In this document: in pieces, positions 13,501-26,752 of the stretch
Layout of the letters: every line of letters begins with the position of its first letter
How positions within the stretch are numbered: position 1 is the first letter of the stretch
Origin: Dugong dugon
Taxonomy: Eukaryota; Chordata; Mammalia; Sirenia; Dugongidae
NCBI GenBank assembly: GCA_030035585.1
Contig: CM057462.1
Location: forward strand, 64,452,734-64,516,733
Length of the DNA: 64,000 nucleotides
Reading direction: 5' to 3'
Notes under the pieces: model-generated
Databases searched by the model: none
The model's input: only the letters and a program-made list of their open reading frames with translations
Told to the model about the DNA's origin: nothing
Translations under genes and position numbers: made by a program

Positions 13501-16500
13501 TGGGGTGTATTTGTGGACAGTAGCACTTGCCCTGAAGGAGCCAGTGTTTCGGCCCTTCTGATTTAGATCATTTAGCATAAAGAAACTAAGTATCTCAAAA
13601 TTTACATCTAGCATAGTCAAAATTTTGCCTAGAAATTCATGGCTTCTTTCATTACCTTTTCTGTTTATGACATGAGCATAGGTTTCAAACTAAGACATTT
13701 TCAGATGCCATATTTTATGAAAACGTGTATTTAAAACAGAGGGCACTGCAGTGAAGTGCTTTTCGTTTAGTTGTTTTTACTCCACGAAAAGTACATTAAA
13801 GGAAGCAAACTTCGCCCAAACCAGATTATGGATCCTGCAGCTGTCACCCCTATAGGATCTGTTCCCTCACATTTATTGAATAGTTTTATTCCTGTTCTTC
13901 AGTGTCTCAGGAAGCAGAGAGAGCAGCTTAGATGCATTGTGCTCACTTTCCTTTTCCATGTGCACTGTTATTGTCCAGTTGTGTCAGACTCAGAAACTAA
14001 CATTAAATGTCCCCTTCTTTACAAACAAGACATGTTTGGAGGTTGATTAAATGAGGCTTCCTTGTTAGAGGTCGTTTCATTTGGTGTACAATTCACGTCT
14101 TTGTCCATGAAGCAATAATTCCTGAATTTGGCACTTTTTCTTTTCTTTTTTTTTTTTTTTAATTAAAATTCAGTCAAAGCTGGAAGAGGCCCTCAACCTG
14201 GCAACAGAATTCCAGAATTCTCTACAAGAATTTATCAACTGGCTCACTCTAGCAGAGCAGAGTTTAAACATTGCTTCTCCTCCCAGCCTTATTCTAAACA
14301 CCGTTCTTTCCCAGATAGAGGACCACAAGGTAACTGTGACATTATGATGTTGTTGCCTTCCTTTTGAAAGGAGTAGTTGAAAGAGATGCTCCCCTACCTT
14401 ACCTTAAGTTTAAAAAGAACAATGTTTTTCTCTCAGGTTTTTGCTAATGAGGTAAATGCTCATCGAGACCAGATCATTGAGCTGGATCAAACCGGAAATC
14501 AGTTAAAGTTCCTTAGCCAAAAACAGGATGTTGTTCTGATCAAGAATTTGTTGGTTAGCGTCCAGTCTCGGTGGGAGAAAGTCGTCCAGCGTTCTATTGA
14601 AAGGGGACGATCACTAGATGATGCCAGGAAGCGGGCAAAACAAGTAAGTTATAAAAGAAAGATTCTAATTTGTTGAACAGCCTTGTGCTGTGTATTGAAC
14701 CTCTGGATTGGGTGTCATGAAAATGTTGTATAGTTTGCATATTCATTCATGTTATAACTTATTTATTACCTAATTTTAGTTTCATGAAGCTTGGAAAAAA
14801 CTGATCGACTGGCTAGAAGATGCAGAGAGTCACCTGGACTCAGAACTGGAGATATCCAATGACCCAGACAAAATTAAGCTTCAGCTTTCTAAGCACAAGG
14901 TAAAGCAGTTAATTGCTCTTAGGTCCTGAACATGGTCCTCATTAAAGCCTATACCTTGCTAAAAGTAAAGTCAGAGCTAGTCAGAAGAAAACTAATTGGT
15001 TAATGTTAAAAAGTCAAGATGATGGAGCCAGGGTCCCATTTTATATCTAGGCACTGTTGAACCATGACATTATCCTTCCTCTCACTTAAATAGCAGTTCA
15101 AAGTAATCCTGTGGATTAACTAGTTAAAACTATAGGTCTTTTTGAAATTGTCATGCACTACTGTATATGGCATAAACAAAAACTTACAAATTTTTTAAGG
15201 ATAAGTTATTGCTCATTTTAGTTCATGAACAAAGTGATACTCATCTGGTATTTGGTTGTCAACCTGGAAACTCAATTTTTTTTTGTTGTTCCAAGTCAAG
15301 AAGTCATCTGACTTTTGTTTGTTTCTTTTCTTTTTGGAAACATAGGAGTTTCAGAAAACTCTTGGTGGGAAACAGCCTGTGTATGATACCACAATCAGAA
15401 CCGGCAGAGCACTGAAAGAAAAGACTTTGCTTCCTGATGATACTCAGAAACTTGACAACTTACTGGGAGAAGTCCGAGACAAATGGGATACTGTTTGTGG
15501 CAAGTCTGTGGAGCGGTGAGCATAAATGTCTCCTTCATGGGTCTGTATGTTATCCCAAAATTAAGAGGCTCCATTATTAGATTCCATTAGATGGTAAGAA
15601 AGCTGGTGCATTAGTTAACAGGCTTTGCAGCATCTCTTCATATTGCAAGTTAGTTCAAAGAGAGTTATGAAATTACTAGAATAAAATGTATTAAAATGCT
15701 CTCATTTTAAACGTGAACCTTACTATATACTAGAAATGGAGAGAGCTGTAAAACCAAGCCAACAGTAGTTGAAAATCAGTAACCATCTTATTGAGTGCTC
15801 TCACTTTGTGTCAGACACTGTGCAAAGCCTTTATATGCATTATCTTATTTAGCTGTAATAATACCTGACCTTTATTGAGCACTTAGTATGTGCCGGACAG
15901 TGCCTACTAACCATTTAATCCTCACAACAGCCACTGAGGTGGGTACTCTTGCCGTATTTTTATGCAAGTAATTTGTGCTTCTATATTTGTTTGCCAACCA
16001 TGCCGCCGTACCGCCCCCCCCCCCCGCCCCGCCGTATTTTCATAAGCGCCGCTATGCCTTTTTTTTTTTACATGTTGCTATGAAAAGAATTAGCATAGTG
16101 TGCTTACAAGAATATCTCATGGGAGGAGGGCAAGCAAATGTAGAAGGCATGTTATTTGTGTAAAAATACAATATTATCCCATTTTACAGATTAGAGAAAC
16201 AAACCTCCCAAAGAAATTACTTAACTCCCCCAAGGTGAATTAGGCTGCTACCAAGTGGCAGAGCTGAGATTTGAACCTAGGCAGTTTGGTTTAAAGCTGG
16301 TACTTTCATCCACTATTACTCACTGTGTAATGCTGCCTTACAGTTACTACAGTATCTCTATGAGCTATGTACTGTTCGTACTCTTATTTTTTTTTAATGA
16401 AGCAGTTGAGGTTCAAAGAGGTTAAGAGACAGCCAGAGTCATAAAACTAGTGTAGAGTTAGGAGTTGAACTCCTATCTAACTCCAGACCTATTAACTCAA

Positions 16501-19500
16501 AATTGTCATCCTCTACTGCAAGGTGGTATAAAGTAGTTAACACAGAGCTTGGGTCATTAGGGTATGTCCATTTGTGTAACCATTGAACTGTAAGGTGCCA
16601 GAAGGGCATCTGTGCTTGTCCCCTGCACTACACTTAATCCATTCTCGAGAGTTGTTTGATTAAAAACGTTTAGACATCTCTTTTAGTCACTTTTTTATTA
16701 TTGTAGTGATACACACCCAACAAAACATGCGGCAATTAATTTCTACATGTACAATTCAGTGACATTGATCACATTCCTCAAATCTTAGTCACTTTTAACA
16801 GTATTTCTAACTGTTCTACCATGAAGTCCCTCCGTTTATAGAGTTCAAGCAATATTCCATTTCAGCAGTCAGAACTGTGGACCATTCATAAAAGAATCCC
16901 TAAACATGGTAAGATTTGTGTGCTTTTCTCAGGCAGCACAAATTGGAGGAGGCCCTGCTGTTTTCGGGCCAATTCATGGACGCTTTGCAGGCCCTGGTCG
17001 ACTGGTTGTACAAGGTGGAGCCACAGCTGGCCGAGGACCAGCCTGTGCATGGGGACCTTGACCTCGTCATGAACCTCATGGATGCCCATAAGGTGAGGGG
17101 CAAGATTTGGGCTAAGTGGAGGGAAGGCTGCTTGGTCCCATAGGTAAGTTTGCCCTCTGCTCTGTGTTAACCGTCTAGGGTAGAGAAAGCCCAACAGAGC
17201 CTGTGTCTCTGCTTGTCAGAGAGGCCACTCCTTGTTCTGTGTATTTAAACCAGCTGTTGCTGGGGTTCTGCATCAGTCACAAAGCATTTACCAAAATTGG
17301 TTTGATTCAGATTTGGTAGTGTATAAACTTCACTTTGAGGTCCTACCCTTCCTTCTTCTATTCCTTAGTTGAGTCACAAAATGAATTAAAATTTAGATGG
17401 AGACCCTCAAAGATACCCATTTCCGCTGACTCCCAAAATGGAAATGAGTGCTTTTGTAACCACTTCTGAACCTAAGAAGCCTAACACCATACATGCTAAT
17501 AGTGTACCCTACAACTTCTCCCATAAAGATTACAGCCTAGGAAACGTTATGGGACAATTCTGTTCTGTCATATAGGGTCACTGTGAGTCAGAATCGACTC
17601 CACAGCACACAACACCACCACCAGTCATGCTGAGCTATGTAATGTCCTCCTGTTTTAGTACAAAGCATTCAACTTTACCTTGAACTTAACATCAGTTTCT
17701 TATTATGTGTCTAGCATATGTGTTCTTATTTAAGTCCCATAATTCTGGAAATAATAATAAAAAATAATTACTCCTATTTTACAGATGAGGACACTAGAAC
17801 TCAAGGAAGTTAAGCAACTTATCCAAAGCCAGGCAGCATAAATGCCTGAACTGACATTTAGAGCCAGATCTTCTGGTTGTTCTTTTTGTATAGATTGTCC
17901 TGCCTCCCTCTACATAAAAGACACAGGACTGGACCTACCAAGGAGAATTGAACTAAATAATACCTTTCTCTGTGGTTTGACCTCTTGGACTCAAAGCATT
18001 TCTCAGACAAACTAATTCTTCTATTTTCTTTTGTAGGTTTTCCAGAAGGAACTGGGAAAGCGAACGGGAACCGTTCAGGTACTGAAGCGGTCGGGCCGCG
18101 AGCTGATTGAGAATAGCCGAGATGACACCACCTGGGTAAAAGGACAGCTCCAGGAACTGAGCACCCGCTGGGACACTGTGTGTAAACTCTCCGTCTCCAA
18201 ACAAAGCCGACTTGAGCAGGCCTTAAAACAGGTAAGAGATTTGCTGGGACAACCCAAAAGGGGTGGGTTTGACCAGATCTGTTGTAGTTTCCTTATTAGG
18301 ATCAGGGCCAGCCAACCTTAAAATGAACATAACAGTCAAAAATTGATGCTCTGAATGTTCTATACAACTTTAACACTTATTTATATTAGGGAAATAACTA
18401 ATTCAATTACTGATCTTTCAAAGATCTACAAATGAAAAATGACCTTTGTGGGGCATGGATAGGACCATCAAGTGTCTGTGATACAGCAAAGAGCTCAGGA
18501 CCCTGATGCCTTCCCTGGCATGCCCCAGTGTCTAGAACCTTGGCTGCAGAGAGAGGTTTGATCTTTTATGCTTGGTTATTTCAGGCAGAAGAGTTTCGAG
18601 ACACAGTCCACATGCTGCTGGAGTGGCTTTCTGAAGCAGAGCAAACACTTCGCTTTCGGGGAGCACTTCCTGATGACACAGAGGCCCTTCAGTCTCTCAT
18701 TGACACCCACAAGGTAATCCAGCCCCAGGGTACAGTGATCTTTGCTTGGAAACATCAGACTTCCTGTGAGAAAAGAGCAAAACTAGAATGGGCCCAGCTC
18801 ATTGGCCTAGCAGGAATGAGAGGGAAGTGACTGGTTTTGGTGACACTTTAAAGATCAGCATTCACTCGTTTCCACAGAAGTTATACGTGCTGGTTGTAAA
18901 TAAGTCGAATAATATGGCATTGTGTAAAGACAGTTGTGGGTTATTCTACCCCCATTACCCTTCCCTGGCACACTCCTTTGTTTGACTTCCTTTTTACCAT
19001 CTTTGGGCCCTAATCTCATCCCAGATAGCCACTTACCAAGCTGCAAAGTGTAATTTGGTTATCTGAGGCCTCCTTCTGACTGTCCTAATGAGGTGGGAAG
19101 TGTTGTTTCCTCTTTTAACTTTTGTGTTAATTTTATATTACCCACTGGCAGATTTTAATCTTGATTTTGCCATTGTATTTTGTTGTGGATATTTTTTAAA
19201 TATTAGTGTTTTATAGCTGTCATTATGTTTGTGCCAAAGCACTACTATTTTACAAGTATGAAAACTAATAAAAACAAGGTTAAACAAAGAGACTGAAACT
19301 AACTCACATTAGGAAAAGGGGTTTGCCTCTGTCCCTAGTCTGTCATCTCTGGCAGAGAAGGCCATTCCTACGTAAACCCCTCACTTTCCCCATGTTTTAG
19401 AACTGGAAAGAAAATGGCAGAGACACCTAAATAAGTGATTTTAGGGATCTGTGTCAACACCTGGAGGGGAAATAACACTGAAATTTTTTTCCGTTGGCTT

Positions 19501-22347
19501 GAGCTAACAGTCCTGCTGGAGTAGATTTCTTAAGTTTTTGTTTTCAAATCTTTTTTATTTAGGAATTCATGAAGAAAGTGGAAGAAAAGCGAGCGGATGT
19601 TAACGCAGCAGTAGCAATGGGGGAGGTCATCCTGGCTGTCTGCCACCCTGACTGCATCACTACCATCAAACACTGGATCACTATTATCCGAGCTCGGTTT
19701 GAGGAGGTGAGTCACTGGTTTTAGAGGAAGTTTGTACACGCCCAATAAAATGAATTTATAGCAATAAAATACTACAGAGCTTTTCTTCTTAAAAAAAAAA
19801 AAAAAAAACCAGGTAAGAAATCTTTTCCCAGTTGCTCACTCACTGTGAATATCTCATCAGAAATTAAGTTAACATTTTAGTAATGTCCTTTTTCTTGGTA
19901 ATGTGCAGAAACCTGGAATAATGGTGCTGGTATAGTAATGTGTTAATTAATTATTTCCAATAGTTATGTTGGGTGTATTGTTACCCTCCTTCCTCAGAAG
20001 CCTGACGTTTAACAGGATGTACCAAAGTCTCTTTCAGGAGCCGATTTCTTATTCCAGCTCTTATCCCAGCTCTGTCACTGGGATAAGAAGCAAGCCTCTT
20101 GACTGCTTTGGGTGCTCTCTCACCTTAGTTGTCAATTGTGAGGATCAGGTGGAAAAGAGCTTTGAAAACACAGAGAGGTGTGTTTGGCTGAAAGAGGTGA
20201 TGCTTGCTTTCTTTCTGCACAGGTCCTGACGTGGGCTAAACAGCACCAGCAGCGTCTTGAAACAGCCCTGTCAGAACTGGTGGCTAATGCCGAGCTCTTG
20301 GAAGAACTTCTGGCGTGGATCCAGTGGGCTGAGACCACCCTCATTCAGCGGGATCAAGAGCCAATCCCTCAGAACATTGACCGAGTGAAAGCCCTTATTG
20401 CTGAGCATCAGGTATATTAATCACATTTTGTGATCACTGGTGTCACCTGCATTGGTCATGGAGTCGATTTTGTTTGCCCTGTGTATTAGTTTTTTATTGC
20501 TGTGTAACAAATTACCACAGACTTAGTGGCTTAAAACAACACACATTCATTATCTCACAGTTTCTATGGGTCAGATATGCATGAGTTAGTTGGATCCTCT
20601 TTTTAGCAGGCTTAAATCAAGGTGTAGGCCAGTGTTACAGTTCTTATCTAGAGCTCAGGGTCTTCTAGGCTCGTTCAGGTTATTGACAGAATTGATTCTT
20701 GTGGCGATAGGACTCGGGCCTCCATTTTCTTTCTGGCAGTCAGCTCCTAGAGTCCTCCCTCAGGTCTTTGCATGTGGCCCCTCATAGCATGGCAGCTTAT
20801 GTTGTCAAAGCCAACGGGAGAAACTCTTCTGCTTACTCTGACAGAGTCTTAGGTAATATAGTGTAATCAAGGCAGTTACTATCTCATCATATTCACAGGT
20901 CTTGCCCACACTCAAGGGGAGGAGATTATACAGGGCATACACAAGCGATAGGAATCTTGGAGGCCAACTTACAAATTAGCCTATTACACCCTGTTTTTAT
21001 TGACCTTCCTCTGAGCCAGGGACCCATTATTCTATCCCCGTTACGTCTAGGTTCAGAGAGAGCTCTCACATGACTCCAGAGATGGGCTAAGAAAAAAACA
21101 CATCAAACTAAACTGAATGAAGGAAACCTCAGTTGAACCATCTTACTAATACATCCTTATGAAGCAGATGGTTTTTAACCCTGATAATTTACACTGAATA
21201 CAAGCATGTTTATTGCTTAGTTATTTTGTGGACAGTGTCTTTTTAGTGTGTATGAATAATTACCTGAGCCAGTGAGAACTCCATATACTTCCTATCAGAT
21301 TTACCTACATTGACTCCTTCCTGACTGAGTGGCAGAGATTATCTTCTTTCTGCTGTGTCTTCAAGCTTTACTTTTCTATTTACTCTTTCCTTCAAAGCTT
21401 CCAGATCTGTCCTCTCAACCCCATGTCCCCCTTAAGTTACCACCATCATTCCCTCTTCTCCTTTTCCAGCCAAGCATCTTCTTCCCTGTCTTCTCTCCTC
21501 ATTTCCCGTTCATTCCCCCATCCCTTGTGGTCTAGCTCCCACTTCCCCCCAACCCTCACAGACCACTGACATTGCCCCAGTCACATCCTACTGGCTAAAT
21601 CCAACAGATGCTTTTCAGTCCTTGATTTATTTGACAAGGGACATAGTTGGCTCTTCCTTCCTTCTCAGAACTTTCTTCTTTTGACTTCTGTGTCCTTCCA
21701 TCTTGTTTTCCTTTGGTCTCTCTGACCATTCCTTCTCAATCCCCTTAGCCAATTCTTCTTCCTTTGTCTACTTGTTAATGTTGGTGTTCCCGAACTTCCA
21801 TCCTTCCCCCTCACACTACTGACCCTTCTATAGAACTTTATCTAGTCCATCTGCTTCAGCCATCACATTTAAAACCAAGGCCTCCTACACCTCCTTCATC
21901 TCCAACACCATCATCTTCTCAAATCCAAACATACAGTGTATCAGAGGCAGCTGTGAAACTTCAATTTTATCTTTGTCTCCTTGGCTTTCCCCACCCTTCC
22001 CTTCCAAACCTGCTTCTTTTCTTCCCTCTCCATCCTTCCAGTCACCTAACACAAAAGCATGTAATGTGTCTGGGACTCTTCCCTTTCCTATACCCACTAT
22101 ATCTGGTCAGTCACCAGGCCTTATCTGTCCTACTTTGAAAATATCACTCAGTTCCATCTTTCCTGCCCTGGCTCAGGCCCTCATCATGTTTTGCCTCAGT
22201 TACATCAATGGCTTCTTAACCTGTCTCCCCCCTGCTAGTCTCTCCCCTACCACAACTCTGTCTTCCACACTGAATCCAGAATGATAGCTCTAGAACACAG
22301 ATCTGATCATGTCTCGTCCTTTGATCACTCTGTCACACACACACACA

Positions 22348-22411
<64 letters not shown>

Positions 22412-25400
22412 CACCCTGTGCTCTTAGAATAGAATCCCAGTCCCTTGGCCTGACACAAGGCTTTTCTAATCTTTCTCCTGCCTACCTCTCCAGCCCCACC
22501 TCTTGCCATTCTGATTGTGGCCACGGATCCAGCCATGAACTGAAAGAGCCCTGGCTCACAACAGTATCAGGCTTCCCTGGCTTTGCCCATGCTGTGCCCT
22601 CTGCTGGGACTACCCTCCCCACAGTATTTGACTGGCTGATTCTTCACCCCTCAGGACTCAGCTCAGGCACCAGTCTCCAGGCAGCCTTCCTGGCCACCTC
22701 AGGCTGTGAGCGGCCTACCCTAGGTGTTCCTTTTGCACCCTGACTCCCAGTTTTCATCATTTAGCTGTCTTCTCCTTGAAGTCAGAGGCCATGTTTTAAT
22801 CCTTCAGGTCTTCAGCACCTGACAAAACACCTTGCTTGATTCAATCATATTTCTTGAAAGCAGTGAGAGAGTATGTGAGGGCGTCCATCAGTTGGTCAGT
22901 CAGTCATGGATTTGGCCTTTGTTAGTAAGAAATTGCCTGATCCCGTCTGAGTCCAAGAAAGCGCTCAACTCCTTTTCCTATTGTTTGTGTTTAACAGATG
23001 TTTATGGAGGAGATGACTCGCAAACAGCCTGACGTGGACCGGGTCACCAAGACATACAAAAGGAAAAATGTGGAACCCACCCATGCTCCTTTCATCGAGA
23101 AATCCCGCAGTGGTGGCAGTATGTTTCCAGCCCACTCTGTTAAAATGCTTTATTCCTACTAATAGAAGATGAACACTTTCCAAGTGCCCTTCAGAACAAT
23201 TTTTGCTACTTTCAAAAAACCATAATGGATTTGAACCAAAATCTATCTTTTTTAAAACTCACTTTTCTTACACTGATATATAGTAACAGTACTCCATTTT
23301 CTTGGGTTGGCTTGAAATTTTGAGGTGGTTAAGCAGATTCTTTTACGGTGGCCTTTCCATTGTTTTGGTCATCAGTGCAAGCTGTCTCCATTTGTTTTGC
23401 ACTAATTTAATCATAAACTAAATCAGCCCCTATAGAGTCCATTACTTTTTTGAGTTGACATTTACTCAGTTAATGTAGGACAGAATTGGGGGCAGTACCT
23501 GTTGGCTGGGGAGGAGAATCAGTAGCTCTAGAATTAGTATACTTCCATATCTGAATATTGCCAGCCCCTATATTTCTTTTATCAGTTAGTGACTAGATAT
23601 TACAATAAAGAATATCTAAGTTTATACTTTGTAGTGACTGTTTTCTCTTTATGGACTGAAAACGATCTTTTCTAATCTTGTGGTTTTTTCCTTTTAGGGA
23701 AGTCCTTGAGTCAGCCCGCACCTCCTCCCATGCCAATCCTCTCACAATCTGAAGCTAAAAACCCACGGATCAACCAGCTCTCTGCCCGCTGGCAACAGGT
23801 CTGGCTGTTAGCACTGGAGCGACAGCGGAAGCTGAATGATGCCTTGGATAGACTGGAGGAGGTAATGGCCCACTAAGTGGCTTTCTCTAGAGGGAAGTGA
23901 CTTTTTATCAAAAGACAGCACTTCTGAAGCCCTCTTAATATGACCTGTGTGCGTTGACCCACTTCTTCGGAAATAGAAACAGACCAGTACTCAGCCATCA
24001 CAGTCTTTCCTTCAGACCCCTGTGTGATAAGACTCACATTTGTGAGGAAACTACTCATGATAGAGTTTAGCTGTAGCATATGGTTATGCAAAGCACGAAG
24101 CCAGCCAGTCCATACGAGGGTCAGGCCTGTAATCTGATCCTCCGCAGCACCTTGCTGCCAATGAGAATCAAGAAAATAACTTGGAAGAGTTATCTCTATT
24201 TGTATAGCTTATCACAGAAATGACCACTATTAATCCCTTTATTTAAAGGTATAAGCTGCACAATTATGAAATAAGATTTTTATGATCTTGCTATTATTAG
24301 TCTTTACTAGATCACAAAATGCAAGTTTATTTTGAAGTATCATTAAAAATCCATTGCCGTCAAGTTGATCCCGACTTATAGCACCCTATAGGACAGAGTA
24401 GAACTGCCGCATAGGGTTTCCAAGGCTGTAATCTTTACAGAAGCTGATGGCTGCATCTTTCTCCCACTGAGCAGCTGGTGGGTTCGAACTGCCAACGTTT
24501 TGGTTTGCCACCGAGCACTTAACCACTGCACCACTAGGGCTCCCCTGAAGTATCATTACCCAGTCTAAAAAATATAGTATTATGCTTCCCAGTTTCCAAA
24601 ACAAACTTCTAATATCTTTTATATTTTTTATTTGTGCATATCAAAGCAGCTATGCCTGGAAGTGAGTGTTCTGTGTTTTTTGTTGTTATTTCTGTAGGTC
24701 AGTTGAGTTTTAAGCATTTTTGTTTTTTAGTTTTTTTTGTTGTTGTTGTTTTTCCCCCTTTCCTTCTAACTTTGGAGTTTGAAAGACCGGAGGGTGGGGG
24801 GTACTGTGCTGCACTATTTAAGTCATTCTGGACATGTATCACTGACAGTCCAAGTGCTGAAAATCACCTTGCCCACTGCACAGGCCTCCGATTTTCTCTC
24901 AAGGTCAGTATCTAACACGGAAGTCAAATGGGCAGTTTGTTCCATCTGGTTCTATTCCAAACGTGCGTGCTTGGGTTCCTAATGCCTTCACCCAGAACTC
25001 CAATTATCTCATTGAAGTCTCAGTAGAAAATGATGGGAAACATGAGCCTCCTCATTGTGGGCTATATCTGTGGTTATCATGCCTCTCAAAATAACGTAAG
25101 TGGGGGGTGCTAAGGACCTCCCTTCTGGATCCATTGCTTCACATCTGAAAGGGTGCTCCTTTGACAAAGCCCAAAGGGAAAGCAAGGCTGGCTCCACCCA
25201 TTCTTGTTCTACGCACTCTGTATTTTCCATGGTGGTTGTTCAGTTACTTCTTCTCCCGCTGCTCCATTGTACCACAGCTTGTGTAAATAATCATGGGTTG
25301 AATAATCTCCCTTGGAGGAGCCAGATTGTGCCCTCACAAGTGAGACAATACAGAGATAACGTTGTTAGTGCGCACCCCCACCCCCCCAACCTCCCCAGAA

Positions 25401-26718
25401 GGCCTGCATGGCTTTACTGAATGTCTGAAGGCTTCAGTATGCTTTGGGACATTTGAGGGCCACAAATGATAGCTCTTGTTGACACCTCTGATTTCTGTTT
25501 AGTTGAAGGAATTTGCCAACTTTGACTTTGATGTCTGGAGGAAAAAGTATATGCGTTGGATGAATCACAAGAAGTCTCGGGTAATGGATTTCTTCCGGCG
25601 AATTGACAAGGACCAGGATGGGAAGATAACACGTCAGGAATTTATCGACGGCATTTTAGCATCCAGTGAGTCCAGTCGTAATTCCAAACACAGGTCACAC
25701 CTGGGACTTCTTGCACTTACTTTGTAGAAGCAGGTGATATTCTGGCTAAGTAGTCTTTCTGAAGTTAAAGCTATAATCTTGGGAAAGAAGTAATGTATCT
25801 ACTTACTAAAACTGGTTTTGATGGAGAGAAGAATCTTTCACTGGGAATTTAAAAAAAAAAGGGTCTTGTTTGGCACATTGTGGCAAACAAAACATGTTTG
25901 ATGTATAGATGAGGAGTTAACTTTTGTGAATGATGAGGTTCTAAGTAAAATGCTTAATAAGTTTTTCATAGTAGCAGTTTCTGACATCTGTGTAACAGTT
26001 TACAAAGTGTATGGCCTTGTTTATTTTTAACAGAAGAAATAGTTGAGGCATAAAGTAGCTAAGTGACATGTCAAGATCACAAAGCATGTCTCACAGCTGT
26101 GCTACTTTACATGGAGTGGTCAAGGAAGGTCTTTCTGGAGACAATATTTGAGCCAAGACCTGGATGATGAGAAGGATCCAGCCACATGACCAGTTTGGGG
26201 GAAGAGTTATAGGTAGAGGGAACAGCAGGTACCAAAACACAGAGATGGGAATGAACTTGGCGTGTTCTAGGAATGGAAAGGTTAACATGACTGGAGTATC
26301 ATGACCTAGGTAGGAGGAGAGTGGGATGAGATGGAGTTGGAAGGGAAGGCAGCTGCCAGAAAACACAGGGCCTTGTAGGCCATGGTAGAGAGTTCAAATT
26401 TTAGTCTAAAGACAGTGGGACAGTGGGCAGCCACCAGAAGTTTTCAGCTGAAGAAAAATATGATCTGATTTATGTTTTAATAAGTTACTCTGGCTGCTGC
26501 AAATATTCACACTTCCCTTTTGAAAAACAGTTTGGCAAGAACCTAAAGCAGTAATCTAAACATAGAAAAAAATCTTCATGCTATTAATTACAAATTGTCA
26601 GTATTCTGAAATAACCTAAACATCCAACAGTAGTGGAATGGATAAGTAAATTTTTAAGTTGGGTGATAGGTATATGAGTGGTTGCAGTATCATGCCTTTT
26701 GTTATGTCTGAAATACTA

Positions 26719-26752
<34 letters not shown>

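Larger units (their letters stand above)
17093..18036 (+). other. MACF1 intron with AfroSINE tail and MIR fragments
   Basis: 944 bases. It holds the 3' half of an AfroSINE at about 17522-17625 and a MIR core at about 17700-17890 (ACAGATGAGGACACTAGAAC). Confidence 0.6.
20412..22997 (+). other. MACF1 intron (2.6 kb) filled by an LTR and an L2 relic
   Basis: Apart from short flanks, this intron is a MaLR-like solo LTR (20482-20988) and a long L2 relic with a microsatellite inside it (about 21370-22870). Both are listed separately. Confidence 0.7.

Noticed and set aside
22309-22420. CRISPR-like or other direct-repeat array
   Set aside because: Simple 4-base tandem repeat without spacers, in a mammalian intron.
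22309-22743. 144-codon open frame with Thr-His and Ala-Arg repeats
   Set aside because: Product of the CA/CGCA microsatellite inside an L2 relic.
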